36,084 bases of DNA from an uncultured Eubacteriales bacterium (GCA_900315265.1 OMYN01000019.1:1-36084), one strand, 5' to 3'; counted from the first letter of the stretch, positions 26,558 to 34,893 are shown. Program-made: numbers and translations. Notes: generated from the sequence alone by a model not told the origin.

Positions 26558-28652
26558 TGGCTGCCTCCTTCTTGTTTTGATCTTTATGAAGAACGGTTTT
26601 TCTAAGAGCGGCCGTCGTCCTAACGATCAGACCATCAAAGATCCAGATTAAAGACGGCAGGCAAAGAAGAACCATGAACATACTGATGATGGCGCCGCGT
26701 GCCATAAGGGTGCACAGAGAACTGATCATATCGATATTGGAATAAAGGCCTACACCGAAGGTCGCTCCGAAGAAACTCAGACCGGAGATCAGGATCGAGT
26801 TCATACTGGTGGAATGGGCGATGCCGATCGCCTCTTGCTTGCTCTTTCCATTGCATCTTTCTTTCTGATAGCGGCTGGTCATCAGGATCGCGTAGTCAAC
26901 GGTCGAACCCAGCTGAATGGTGGATACGACGATGTTGGCAATGAAAGGAAGTTTGGTGCCCGTAAAATACGGGATACCCAGATTGATGAAGATGGCCGTC
27001 TCGATAACAGCTACCAGAATGATAGGCAGGCTGGCCGATTTGAATACCAGCACGATGATCAGGAAGACCAGACCGATCGAGATCGAATCAACCACTCCGA
27101 AATCGTGATTGGTGATAGTGATCAGATCTTTGGTCAAAGGTGCTTCTCCGACGACCATCCCGGTCGGATCATAGTTCTTGACGATCGCGTTGAGTTCATC
27201 GATCTGCTTGTTGACCTCGTCGGAGGCTCCCTTGTATTTATTTAGGACGACCATCAGACGGTAATTGTCATTTTCAAGCTGATCGGTGATCGCCGACGGG
27301 ATGACGCTTCTGGGGATGGCCGGTCCTACGACGGACTCGATGCCCAGGACCGCATCCACACCATCGACATCTTCCATCTCGTCGATCATTTTATAGATAT
27401 CCTTTTCAGGAGTGTCTTTATCGATCAGCAGCATGTGGGTGGCTCCGATATGGAAGTCATCGTTCAGCTTCTGGTTGGCGATCGAAGAAGGAAGATCGGC
27501 AGGTAATGAACTGTCCAGGTTGTAATAGACCTGAGTGTGTGACTGGAAGTAAGCGAAGGGGATCAGCAGAGCGACCATGACGATGGCAAATACAACATGA
27601 TGTTTGACGATCGCTTGTGAAATACGCTTCATAGTCGGAAGAAGCGGTTTATGATTGGTCTTCGCAAGGAGTTTATCAAAGATAAGAATAAAAGAAGGAA
27701 GAATAGTGACGCTTCCGATAACTCCGATCAGAACACCTTTGGCCATTACCAGGCCCATGTCCCGGCCAAGGGTAAAACTCATGAAGCACAGGGCGATGAA
27801 ACCGGCGATGGTGGTAATACTGCTGCCGGTGACCGACTGGAAGGTGGCCTTGATGGCGTGAGCCATGGCCCGGTTGTGATCAGCTCCGTAGCGGCCGATG
27901 TATTCGTTGTAACTGTTCCACAGGAAAATGGAATAGTCCAGGGTCGTACCCAGCTGCAGGACCGCGGCGATGGCCTTTGTGATATATGAGATCTCTCCGA
28001 ACATTATGTTCGAACCAAGGTTGTATACGATGGCGATACCAATGGTGGTCAGGAAGATCAGAGGAACCAGGAAGTTGTTCATGGTCAGCATCAGGATGAC
28101 CAGGGCCAGGGCTACGGCGATGGCTACGTAAATGTAAACCTCCTGATCGGCTAGGTTCTTGGTATCCAGTACCATAGGGGCCGCGCCGGACAAATACAGG
28201 TTATCACTGATGGTCCGGATATCGGAGACAGCCTGCATGGTTTCATCCGAAGAAGACGTCGAATCAAAGGTCACGAACATCAAGGTCGCGTCTCCCTGAT
28301 TAAAGGCGTCATAGACTTTCTTGGGCAAAAGATCCATGGGAACGCTGGTGTCCAGGATGGAGTCATACCAAATGACATTAGAGACGTGGTCGACCTTTTT
28401 GATTTCTTTTTCCAGGGCTGCGACCTGTTTGGGCTTCAGGCCCTCGCAGACGACCATGGAATAAGCGCCGGTACCAAATTGATCTTCCAGAATATCCTGC
28501 CCCTTCATGGTCTCTATCGATTTTGGCAGATATACCAGCACATCATAATTGACGCGCGTAGCATTGTAGCCAATGATCGAGGGGATCAGAAGCAGGAAAC
28601 TTAAGATAAAGATCGGGATCCTCATATTGACGATCCACTTGGCAAGTTTCAT
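26544..28652 (-). CDS. MMPL-family RND-type transporter
   Basis: Twelve-span membrane transporter of the RND superfamily, MMPL branch; relatives export lipids, fatty acids or drugs using proton flow. Membrane segments are visible at about 13-29, then a first external domain to about 170, five spans to about 330, a span at 353-369, a second external domain to about 515, and five spans to 675. The paired Asp-Tyr motifs of the proton path are at 239-240 (GTTLDYSIF) and 586-587 (GSTVDYAIL). Length (702 aa) is compact: many clostridial members carry XXXLXXG heptads inside one external domain, while here these are on the next gene. AGGAGG precedes the ATG. A divergent TetR gene with palindromic operators suggests repression. 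Substrate is unknown. Confidence 0.92.
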   Translation of the reverse strand: MKLAKWIVNMRIPIFILSFLLLIPSIIGYNATRVNYDVLVYLPKSIETMKGQDILEDQFGTGAYSMVVCEGLKPKQVAALEKEIKKVDHVSNVIWYDSILDTSVPMDLLPKKVYDAFNQGDATLMFVTFDSTSSSDETMQAVSDIRTISDNLYLSGAAPMVLDTKNLADQEVYIYVAIAVALALVILMLTMNNFLVPLIFLTTIGIAIVYNLGSNIMFGEISYITKAIAAVLQLGTTLDYSIFLWNSYNEYIGRYGADHNRAMAHAIKATFQSVTGSSITTIAGFIALCFMSFTLGRDMGLVMAKGVLIGVIGSVTILPSFILIFDKLLAKTNHKPLLPTMKRISQAIVKHHVVFAIVMVALLIPFAYFQSHTQVYYNLDSSLPADLPSSIANQKLNDDFHIGATHMLLIDKDTPEKDIYKMIDEMEDVDGVDAVLGIESVVGPAIPRSVIPSAITDQLENDNYRLMVVLNKYKGASDEVNKQIDELNAIVKNYDPTGMVVGEAPLTKDLITITNHDFGVVDSISIGLVFLIIVLVFKSASLPIILVAVIETAIFINLGIPYFTGTKLPFIANIVVSTIQLGSTVDYAILMTSRYQKERCNGKSKQEAIGIAHSTSMNSILISGLSFFGATFGVGLYSNIDMISSLCTLMARGAIISMFMVLLCLPSLIWIFDGLIVRTTAALRKTVLHKDQNKKEAANANA

Positions 28653-28710
28653 GAATTCCTCCTTCTTTCCTATGACAGTTCAGCTGACTCTTAAAGATTT
28701 ATTAAGAATA

Positions 28711-28723
28711 TGACCGATAGTCA
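28711..28723. promoter_or_regulatory. TetR-type operator site 1
   Basis: TGACCGATAGTCA, an imperfect palindrome about 12 to 24 bases downstream of the predicted MMPL transcription start. Extended by one base each side it is identical to the sequence at the degV-family start (34894-34908). Confidence 0.7.
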
Positions 28724-28740
28724 TTTTATTTTCCTGTGTC

Positions 28741-28769
28741 ATTATGCCAGTAAACTGACCGTCGGTCAA
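28741..28769 (-). promoter_or_regulatory. Promoter of the MMPL-heptad operon
   Basis: On the minus strand TTGACC (28764-28769), 17 bases, and CATAAT (28741-28746). Operator site 2 covers the -35 box, and site 1 lies just after the start point, an arrangement expected for repression. Confidence 0.7.
28756..28768. promoter_or_regulatory. TetR-type operator site 2
   Basis: TGACC-GTC-GGTCA, the most symmetrical of the sites, with fully matching five-base arms. It overlaps the -35 region of the MMPL promoter. Confidence 0.75.
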
Positions 28770-28788
28770 TGTACACTTTGCACAAATG

Positions 28789-28801
28789 TGACGATTGGTC
28801 A
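28789..28801. promoter_or_regulatory. TetR-type operator site 3
   Basis: TGACGATTGGTCA, related to sites 1 and 2 with one weaker arm. It lies between the two divergent promoters, 33 bases from site 2. Confidence 0.55.
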
Positions 28802-28863
28802 TTTTTGCCATTTATACTATTCGACAGTATTGTTTTTTTGACTTGATATGGTCTCCATCTTTC

Positions 28864-28892
28864 TTGCAAAAGTAAAAGCAAAAGGTTATAAT
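28864..28892 (+). promoter_or_regulatory. Promoter of the tetR-family gene
   Basis: TTGCAA (28864-28869), 17 bases, then TATAAT (28887-28892), about 60 bases before the ATG. Operator site 4 lies immediately downstream of the expected start point, which points to autoregulation. Confidence 0.8.
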
Positions 28893-28901
28893 GGCCAAAA
28901 C

Positions 28902-28914
28902 TGAACGTTGGTCA
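28902..28914. promoter_or_regulatory. TetR-type operator site 4
   Basis: TGAAC-GTT-GGTCA; one arm matches the consensus TGACC/GGTCA fully, the other has one change. It covers the start region of the tetR-family transcript. Confidence 0.6.
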
Positions 28915-28953
28915 TTTTTCTGTTTTCTATATATTGAAAGGAGACTGTCTGCT

Positions 28954-29592
28954 ATGGATGGATCTGCCGCCTTATCAAAAGTCGGTACCAAAAAGAAACA
29001 AAAGCGTCAGTCGCTGCTGGATTCCGCTTTCACCCTTTTTAATCAGAATGGCTTTTCCAAAACGTCCATTTCGGACATCGTTGAAAAGGCCGGGGTCGCA
29101 AAAGGTACCTTCTACTTATACTTTCATGACAAAAATGATATCCTGGATCGTCTGATCGAAAACAAGACGGCCGAAATATTCCGCCGTGCCTACTATGCTA
29201 TGAAGGAAACCGATCTTACCGATTTCGAGGATAAGGTCATTTTTATTATCGACTATATTCTCGATAAAATGAAGGAAAACAAGTCCATGGTCGTCCTGAC
29301 TGCTAAAAATCTCGGGTCCGGCCTTTTCCGCTCCACGATCCTTGATGACAGCAATGCTGTTCAGGACACCCTGCATCTATTAATGGAAGAGTGTGATGTC
29401 ACTTATCACAACGGTCTGACCATGCTCTACCTGATCGTTGAACTGGTCGGCTCCGCTTCCTATAACGTCATCCTTCACGAACAGCCACTCAAACTGGAAG
29501 ATCTGAAACCGGCTCTTTATCAGTCGGTCCGGGCTATCATGGGTACGTTCCGAAGCGATCGGTCATCGGATGCAATAATACAATCAGAATAA
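28954..29592 (+). CDS. TetR/AcrR family transcriptional regulator
   Basis: DNA-binding repressor of 212 aa. The N-terminal helix-turn-helix spans about residues 15-65, with the typical SLLDSAFTLFNQNGFSKTSISDIV and recognition helix GVAKGTFYLYF at 47-57. The C-terminal ligand-binding half is helical and does not match a subfamily I can name. The frame is open to 28891, but the ATG at 28954 has AAAGGAG ten bases upstream, lies downstream of the promoter, and gives the usual length. It is divergent from the MMPL operon, with four palindromes between. By analogy with such pairs the ligand is probably a substrate of the transporter, perhaps a lipid; this is inference. Confidence 0.93.
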   Translation: MDGSAALSKVGTKKKQKRQSLLDSAFTLFNQNGFSKTSISDIVEKAGVAKGTFYLYFHDKNDILDRLIENKTAEIFRRAYYAMKETDLTDFEDKVIFIIDYILDKMKENKSMVVLTAKNLGSGLFRSTILDDSNAVQDTLHLLMEECDVTYHNGLTMLYLIVELVGSASYNVILHEQPLKLEDLKPALYQSVRAIMGTFRSDRSSDAIIQSE

Positions 29593-29612
29593 AAAGCCGT
29601 ATAAACTAAATG

Positions 29613-29653
29613 AAAGGGCTGTGAGGAAACGGTAACTCGTTTCTCACAGCCCT
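29613..29653. terminator. Bidirectional terminator between tetR-family gene and pyrD
   Basis: AAAGGGCTGTGAGGAAACG pairs with CGTTTCTCACAGCCCTTT, 18 pairs with one bulged G, around a six-base loop. T-rich sequence follows on the plus strand and A-rich sequence precedes. It serves the two convergent genes. Confidence 0.85.
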
Positions 29654-29674
29654 TTCTTATTCTCCGGGACTACC

Positions 29675-29697
29675 TTTTTTCACAGCCCCTTTTTATT
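29675..29697 (-). repeat. 3'-UTR motif shared with the PBP gene (copy 2)
   Basis: TTTTTTCACAGCCCC continuing TTTTTATT, almost the same as 420-443. On the pyrD transcript its GGGGCTGTGA could pair with the right arm of the next hairpin (TCACAGCCC), giving an alternative fold. Confidence 0.45.
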
Positions 29698-29707
29698 ATT
29701 CTTTTTA

Positions 29708-30628
29708 TCAGTCAATGATCCCTCTGATCTCATTGATATCCTTTACGCCGGTCTTATTCAGGAACTCCTTAAGCTCGGCAAGTATGCGGACCGGGCAGTC
29801 CGGTTCGATCAGGTTCTGAGTGCCGATAGCGACCATGGTGGCACCAGCCATGATAAACTCGGCGACGTCTTCCCCTGTCGAAACACCGCCCATACCGATC
29901 AGAGGCAGGTCAACCGCTTTGTGCACCTGATACACCATGCGCACGGCGACCGGTTTGACAGCGGGGCCTGAAAATCCGCCCATCTTATTGGCCAGTACCG
30001 GTCTTCTACGGTATATATCGATCTTCATGCCCAATAAGGTATTGATCAGAGAAATGGCATCCGCGCCTCCGGCCTGAACGGCCCTGGCGATCTCGGTGAT
30101 GTCCGTGACATTAGGAGACAGTTTAACGATCAAAGGCTTTTTGGTAACGACTTTTTTAACTGCTGCAGTCACCTTTTCTGCCATGACCGGGCTGGTGCCG
30201 AAAGCAGCCCCTCCCTCTTTGATATTGGGACAGGAGATATTCAACTCCAACAGATCCACGTCCGCTTCGTTCATCTTTTCCGCGACGGCCACATACTCAT
30301 CGACCGTATGGCCGGCCAGATTGACGATGATCTTGGTGTCGTAGGTGCGCAAAAAGGGGATATCGTCCCCAATGACCGCGTCCGCCCCCGGATTCATCAG
30401 ACCGACCGAATTCAGCATACCGCCGTAGACTTCCGCGATCCTGGGAGTAGGATTGCCGGGCCAGGGCTTTTCGGCGACTCCTTTGATGGTGCAGGCCCCA
30501 AGGACCGACAGGTCATAATAAGGAGCGTGAGCCTTTGGATTAAAGGTGCCCGAAGCCGTCGTCAGCGGATTTTTCATATCGATTCCGCAAAAGGAAACCT
30601 TCATGTTGGTTTTCTGATCCTGACTCAT
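29708..30628 (-). CDS. pyrD: Dihydroorotate dehydrogenase B, catalytic subunit (PyrDB)
   Basis: FMN enzyme that oxidises dihydroorotate to orotate; the class 1B form passes electrons through PyrK to NAD+. The TIM barrel starts MKNPLTTASGTF. The catalytic cysteine of class 1 enzymes is C133 in LNISCPNIKEGG. FMN-phosphate contacts lie in LPLIGMGGVSTGEDVAEF and the following GATMVAIGTQNL. Length (306 aa) is typical. AGGTGATC precedes the ATG, and the start overlaps the pyrK stop by four bases (ATGA), so translation is coupled. Cytosolic, not membrane-bound. Confidence 0.96.
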   Translation of the reverse strand: MSQDQKTNMKVSFCGIDMKNPLTTASGTFNPKAHAPYYDLSVLGACTIKGVAEKPWPGNPTPRIAEVYGGMLNSVGLMNPGADAVIGDDIPFLRTYDTKIIVNLAGHTVDEYVAVAEKMNEADVDLLELNISCPNIKEGGAAFGTSPVMAEKVTAAVKKVVTKKPLIVKLSPNVTDITEIARAVQAGGADAISLINTLLGMKIDIYRRRPVLANKMGGFSGPAVKPVAVRMVYQVHKAVDLPLIGMGGVSTGEDVAEFIMAGATMVAIGTQNLIEPDCPVRILAELKEFLNKTGVKDINEIRGIID

Positions 30629-31482
30629 TCGAAGATCACCTGCTTTCCGTTGAAGATGGGTCCTTCTTTGCAGACACCGTGCCTTTCGATGCTGCCGTCA
30701 GGCATCCTTAGCAAGGCCGGGCACCCTGCGCAGGCTCCGATACCGCATCCCATTCTCTCTTCCAGTGAAAAGTAACAGTCGACCTTATCGTCTGCGGCAA
30801 ATTCCTGCTGAAGGGCCTTCAGCATGGGTTTGGGGCCGCAGGCATAGACAACTGTCTTTCCGGTCAAAGGCGCGGGCTCTTCCGAAGGTGCGGTCTCAAC
30901 CGAAGGTGCGGTCTCCACCGAAGGTGCGATCTCCACCGAAGGTGCGGTCTCCACCTTTCTCATCTTATCCAGCACGGTTCCTTTAAAACCGCAGGCCCCG
31001 TCATCGCTGCTCTCATATACAGTGCCGAAAGACCGGAACTCCTGCCCCATCCAGGGCTGCGAACGGAAGCCCAGATAAATATCCGTTTTTTGGGGAGCGT
31101 TCAGCTTTCGGGCCAGAAATAGCATGGGAGGCATGCCAAGGCCGCCGCCCATCACAAGGATCCTGTCCGCGCCTTGTGCTGTTTTCAAGTCATAGCCGTT
31201 GCCCAAAGGCCCCAGGACCCGGATGGTATCCCCTGCTTTTTTACCGGCAAATTCCTCGGTCCCCTGACCGACCACCGCAAAGATCAGGGTCAGCGTGCCT
31301 TCCTTTTGGTCTGCATCGCAGATGCTGATAGGCCGGGGCAGCAGCCTGGACTTGTCATCGCAGTATAAATTGACGAACTGGCCGGGTCGACAGGTTTGTG
31401 CTATCTTAGGCGCTTCAAGGACCATCCGATAGATCTTGTCGTCAAGCGCCTGGTTGGAAAATATGCGTGCACGAGTTGGCAT
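30625..31482 (-). CDS. pyrK: Dihydroorotate dehydrogenase B, electron-transfer subunit (PyrK)
   Basis: FAD and [2Fe-2S] subunit that moves electrons from PyrD to NAD+. The FAD domain has RPISI at 50-54; the NAD domain has GGGLGMPP at 112-119 and YACGPKPML at 213-221. The cluster cysteines are C246, C251, C254 and C271 (GCGIGACAGC, then C271). Between the FKGTVLD strand and the YACGPKPM strand lies a low-complexity insert at about 177-204 made of VETAPS repeats, encoded by four 18-bp units. Length (285 aa) exceeds the usual 250-265 by about that insert. AAAGG precedes the ATG. Confidence 0.95.
   Translation of the reverse strand: MPTRARIFSNQALDDKIYRMVLEAPKIAQTCRPGQFVNLYCDDKSRLLPRPISICDADQKEGTLTLIFAVVGQGTEEFAGKKAGDTIRVLGPLGNGYDLKTAQGADRILVMGGGLGMPPMLFLARKLNAPQKTDIYLGFRSQPWMGQEFRSFGTVYESSDDGACGFKGTVLDKMRKVETAPSVEIAPSVETAPSVETAPSEEPAPLTGKTVVYACGPKPMLKALQQEFAADDKVDCYFSLEERMGCGIGACAGCPALLRMPDGSIERHGVCKEGPIFNGKQVIFE
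30883..30954. repeat. Four tandem 18-bp units inside pyrK
   Basis: Four in-frame 18-base units beginning CGAAGGTGCG occur at 30883, 30901, 30919 and 30937; they differ by only one to two bases. They encode VETAPS repeated, in a loop between two strands of the NAD-binding domain. Confidence 0.9.
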
Positions 31483-31522
31483 CTTTTTTCCTTTCTGTTC
31501 GGTTTTTCAAATTCTCGAACAC

Positions 31523-32449
31523 TTACAGAACACTGGTCAGATCCTGTTTCATATCAAGAGCGGCCTGCCTTGCCGCCAGAGCGAATTCTTCCGGTTTGAA
31601 CCGGTCCTTGTACTTGTTCTGCCAGGCAGCGATGATGCCCCTGGAAGAATTGACGATGGCGCCGCGCCCGTCCTTGTCGAAGCATCCTTTCAGGCCCTGA
31701 GCCGTACCGCCCTGGGCACCGTAGCCGGGAACCAGGAAGAAAACATGAGGCAGCTGCTTTCTCAGACGGGTGCCCTGCTCCGGATGAGTCGCTCCGACTA
31801 CCGCACCGATATCCGAATAACCGTACTTGCCCCGGAAATCTTCCCCCCACTTACTGACAAGGGCTCCGACCGTTTCATACAAAGTAAGGCCGGTCTTTTC
31901 AAAAACCTGATCCTGCAGCTCGCCGCTGCCGGGATTGGACGTCTTGACCAGAACGAACAGACCACGGTCATACCGTTTCATCGTTTCAAAATAAGGATCG
32001 ATGGAATCCGTGCCCAGATAGGGATTGACCGTAGCAAAATCTTCATTAAAGGGGAAATAAGTCTGACTGCCGATCTCGACCGCTCCCAGATGAGCCGTCG
32101 CGTAGGCTGCCGAGGTGGAACCGATGTCGCTCCGTTTGACATCACCGATAACGATCAGGCCCTTTTGTTTGGCATAGGCAACGGTATCGGCAAAAACCTT
32201 GACCCCGTCCGGCCCGTAGCTTTCATACATGGCGATCTGCGGTTTGACAGCGGGAACGATGTCCGCTACCTGATCGATGATGGCCTTGTTGAACTGATAA
32301 AACATGGCCGCGACGGCTTTTGGAGTCTGGCCGTAGGTCTCGAAAGCTTCCTCTTTCAGATTTTCAGGGATCATGGGCAGTTTGGGATCAAGGCCGACCA
32401 CCGTAGGGTTCTGAAGTTCTTCAATGCGCTCGATCAATCTATCGATCAT
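31523..32449 (-). CDS. pyrF: Orotidine-5'-phosphate decarboxylase, type 2
   Basis: Catalyses the last step of UMP synthesis, decarboxylation of OMP. The active-site motif is DVKRSDIGSTSAAYA at 103-117, with the essential Asp-Lys-Asp set; the N-terminal VGLDPKLP also fits. At 308 aa it belongs to the longer type 2 group rather than the 230-aa form. GGAGG lies eight bases before the ATG, which overlaps the pyrC stop by four bases. Forty bases separate it from pyrK, where a weak TGTTCG/CGAACA hairpin is visible. Confidence 0.95.
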   Translation of the reverse strand: MIDRLIERIEELQNPTVVGLDPKLPMIPENLKEEAFETYGQTPKAVAAMFYQFNKAIIDQVADIVPAVKPQIAMYESYGPDGVKVFADTVAYAKQKGLIVIGDVKRSDIGSTSAAYATAHLGAVEIGSQTYFPFNEDFATVNPYLGTDSIDPYFETMKRYDRGLFVLVKTSNPGSGELQDQVFEKTGLTLYETVGALVSKWGEDFRGKYGYSDIGAVVGATHPEQGTRLRKQLPHVFFLVPGYGAQGGTAQGLKGCFDKDGRGAIVNSSRGIIAAWQNKYKDRFKPEEFALAARQAALDMKQDLTSVL

Positions 32450-33675
32450 GACAGGATCCTCCCATTTTCATATACGATTTTTCCGTCAAGAATGGTCATA
32501 ATAGCTTTACCGCGGACCTTCCAGCCGTTATAGGGGCAGTTGCGTCCTTTGGTAAAGAAAGTATTTTTATCGATGGTATACTCGGTATCCGCATCGATGA
32601 TCACGACATCGGCAGGCGCTCCGACTGCCAGGGTCCCTTTTCCGTTTGCCAGGATCCGGGCCGGGTTGGTGCTCATGACTCGGATCAGCTCAAGAGGCGA
32701 TAAAACGTCCGGCACCAGAGTGGTCAGGGAAACCGGCAGGCTGGTTTCAAGGCCTACGATTCCGTTGGCCGCTTTTGCATAGGGAAGCTGCTTTTCATAG
32801 TCCGCGTGGGGAGCGTGGTCGGTCGAGATGCAGGTGATGACCTTACTGCGGAGGGCCTCTTTCATGGCCTCGACATCTTCTTTCCGGCGCAGGGGCGGAT
32901 TCATCTTGCAGTTGTGGTCATCGCGGGTCTGGTCGTTTTCATATAAGGCAAAGTGATGAGGCGTTACCTCAGCCGTTACCGCCAGCCCCTTTTCGCGGGC
33001 TTCTTTAACGTATCCGGCACTTTCTTTGGTGCTGACATGACAGATATGGAGCACGGCCCCCGTCTCTTCCGCCAGCTTGATCTCACGCAAGGTCATGACG
33101 TTTTCGGCTGCCCTTGAATCTCCCTGTTTGGCCAGGTCTGCATCTTCGCAGTGATCAAAAATGGGAAGGCCGGCTTCTTTGGCCTTCAGCATGGCCTGAC
33201 GCATCAGGTCCTCATCCGCGACCGAACGGCCGTCTTCGCTCAAGGCACAGACGCCGGCTTCTTTCAAAGCCCTGGCATCCGTCAGGACCTTTCCCTGCTG
33301 GCCCATGGTGACCGCTCCGATGGGCAGCACGTGGGTATAAGGGGCCTTCTGCGACTGTTCATATATGTAGGCAACTGTCTGAGGTGTATCCGTCACCGGT
33401 TTAGTATTGGGCATAGCGCAGATGGTGGTAAAGCCTCCCGCAGCTGCCGCCTTGCTGCCTGTTTCTATGGTTTCCTTATAGGTAAGGCCCGGATCTCTCA
33501 GGTGAACGTGCAGATCGATCAGACCCGGCGCCACCCACTTGCCCCGGGCATCGATCTGTCTGGCATCACTGGCCGGCTGTGAAGCGATCCTGCCGTCCGT
33601 GATATAAAGATCGCTTACCCGGTCCATATCTTGGGAAGGATCCAGGATGCGCCCGTTTCGGATCCATAAATTCAT
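32446..33675 (-). CDS. pyrC: Dihydroorotase
   Basis: Zinc amidohydrolase that closes carbamoyl-aspartate to dihydroorotate, third step of pyrimidine synthesis. Metal-binding HVH is at 56-58 within DLHVHLRDPG, followed by GGFTTICAMPNTKP; further ligands lie in ICHVSTKES and the STDHAPH motif. It is the class I form, like PyrC of B. subtilis. An upstream extension to 33699 is open, but the ATG at 33675 has GGGGGAG five bases before it, giving 409 aa. It is the first gene of the pyrC-pyrF-pyrK-pyrD operon. pyrB and pyrE are not in the window. Confidence 0.95.
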   Translation of the reverse strand: MNLWIRNGRILDPSQDMDRVSDLYITDGRIASQPASDARQIDARGKWVAPGLIDLHVHLRDPGLTYKETIETGSKAAAAGGFTTICAMPNTKPVTDTPQTVAYIYEQSQKAPYTHVLPIGAVTMGQQGKVLTDARALKEAGVCALSEDGRSVADEDLMRQAMLKAKEAGLPIFDHCEDADLAKQGDSRAAENVMTLREIKLAEETGAVLHICHVSTKESAGYVKEAREKGLAVTAEVTPHHFALYENDQTRDDHNCKMNPPLRRKEDVEAMKEALRSKVITCISTDHAPHADYEKQLPYAKAANGIVGLETSLPVSLTTLVPDVLSPLELIRVMSTNPARILANGKGTLAVGAPADVVIIDADTEYTIDKNTFFTKGRNCPYNGWKVRGKAIMTILDGKIVYENGRILS

Positions 33676-33703
33676 AGCGACTCCCCCTTTCTGTGCCATG
33701 CAA

Positions 33704-33733
33704 AATACACTTGCCTTGCAATTTACAATGCAA
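33704..33733 (-). promoter_or_regulatory. Possible promoter/operator of the pyr operon
   Basis: On the minus strand TTGCAT (33728-33733), 18 bases, and TGTATT (33704-33709) could be a weak promoter. It overlaps an inverted repeat TTGCA-N8-TGCAA (33716-33733). The leader would be about 22 bases, so no PyrR-type attenuator is visible. Confidence 0.3.
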
Positions 33734-33748
33734 ATGCGGTTCAGGTCC

Positions 33749-33777
33749 GTGCATTCGAAAAAATTCTAATATATAAT
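33749..33777 (+). promoter_or_regulatory. Probable promoter of the AEC permease gene
   Basis: TATAAT at 33772-33777 lies 32 bases before the ATG. The -35 region (GTGCAT at 33749-33754) is poor, so activity may need help from a bound factor. Confidence 0.4.
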
Positions 33778-33809
33778 ACCATTATTACCAATGATTTTCA
33801 GGAGGAATT

Positions 33810-34763
33810 ATGGAAAGTCTTCTCTTTAGTCTGGGATGTGTGCTGCCTCTTTTTGTTCTGATCCTGATCGGATACATTCTGCGCCGGTTGGGCATGATCA
33901 ACGATAACTTTGTCTCGGTCGGTACCAAGGTAGTCTTCAACGTCTCCCTTCCCGTCCAGCTCTTCGTTCAGATCGCTTCGTCGGACCTGACCAATGTATT
34001 TAATCCCAAACTGATCCTTTTTTCATTAATTTCCACAGCCATCCTGATCGCCCTGGCCTGGATCCTTATCCCCCGCTTCGTCAAGGGAAAAGCCAAACAA
34101 GGGGCCTCCATCCAGGCTCTGTTCCGCGGAAACTTTGCCATCCTGGGCGTTCCTCTGGCCATCAACATGTTCGGCCAGGAAGGAGCGGCCCCGGCCTCCC
34201 TGCTTCTTCCTTTCATCGTCCCCTTTTACAATGCCATGGCCGTAGTCGTTCTGACCATCTTTTCTCCCGAAGAAAATGCTTCCAAAAAGATCCCCGTCAA
34301 AAAGATCCTCAAGGGCATCATCACCAATCCCCTGATCATCGGTATCGTCCTGGGCATCCCCTTTGCCTTATGCAATGTCACTTTTCCTTCTGTCGTTACC
34401 AAATGTCTGAATTCGATCGCGAACCTTACCACTCCCCTGGCCCTGATCTGCCTGGGCGGCCAGTTCTCCTTCAAATTGGCTAAGGCCAATCTTAAGATAT
34501 CCATTCCCATTACCATTTTGAAATTAGTCGTTATCCCCGCTATTATGCTGTCTATCGCGGTCGCAATGGGCTTTCGCGGAGGAGACCTTGGTGCTATCTT
34601 TGTCCTCTACAGCGCTCCGACAGCAGTTGCCAGCTACGTCATGGCTAAGAACATGCATTCCGACGATGATCTTGCCGGACAGATACTGGTGTTTACGACT
34701 TTCTTTTCCTGCTTTACCTTGTTCCTGATCCTCTTTATCCTGAGGAGCCTGCAATTGCTGTAA
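33810..34763 (+). CDS. AEC-family permease (auxin efflux carrier-like)
   Basis: Integral membrane transporter of the AEC family, whose bacterial members move malate, other carboxylates or amino-acid-like anions. The 317-aa chain shows about ten hydrophobic spans in two halves, with the family features GYILRRLGMI near the start, the half-broken helix FRGNFAILGVPLAINMFG at about 109-126, and YSAPTAVASYVMAKNM in the second half. AGGAGG lies six bases before the ATG. It is divergent from the pyr operon and followed by its own terminator. A role in uptake or efflux of a pyrimidine precursor is conceivable by position, but nothing in the sequence shows it. Confidence 0.9.
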   Translation: MESLLFSLGCVLPLFVLILIGYILRRLGMINDNFVSVGTKVVFNVSLPVQLFVQIASSDLTNVFNPKLILFSLISTAILIALAWILIPRFVKGKAKQGASIQALFRGNFAILGVPLAINMFGQEGAAPASLLLPFIVPFYNAMAVVVLTIFSPEENASKKIPVKKILKGIITNPLIIGIVLGIPFALCNVTFPSVVTKCLNSIANLTTPLALICLGGQFSFKLAKANLKISIPITILKLVVIPAIMLSIAVAMGFRGGDLGAIFVLYSAPTAVASYVMAKNMHSDDDLAGQILVFTTFFSCFTLFLILFILRSLQLL

Positions 34764-34807
34764 AGTTGTAAACGGTAAAATTTTATACAAAGTTAATTTT
34801 GAATTCA

Positions 34808-34836
34808 AAGAGCGGACTTTACATCCGCTCTTATTT
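34808..34836 (+). terminator. Terminator of the AEC permease gene
   Basis: AAGAGCGGA pairs with TCCGCTCTT around a seven-base loop and is followed by a TTATTTGTT tail, about 45 bases after the stop codon. It may also work leftward. Confidence 0.7.
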
Positions 34837-34893
34837 GTTATATACTGCCCACATCTAATATTTCATATTAAATTATTTAATAAGGAGTACATT

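Noticed and set aside
31436..32533. 365-codon plus-strand frame opposite pyrF
   Set aside because: Antisense shadow of a clear pyrF, with no recognisable domain or start signal.
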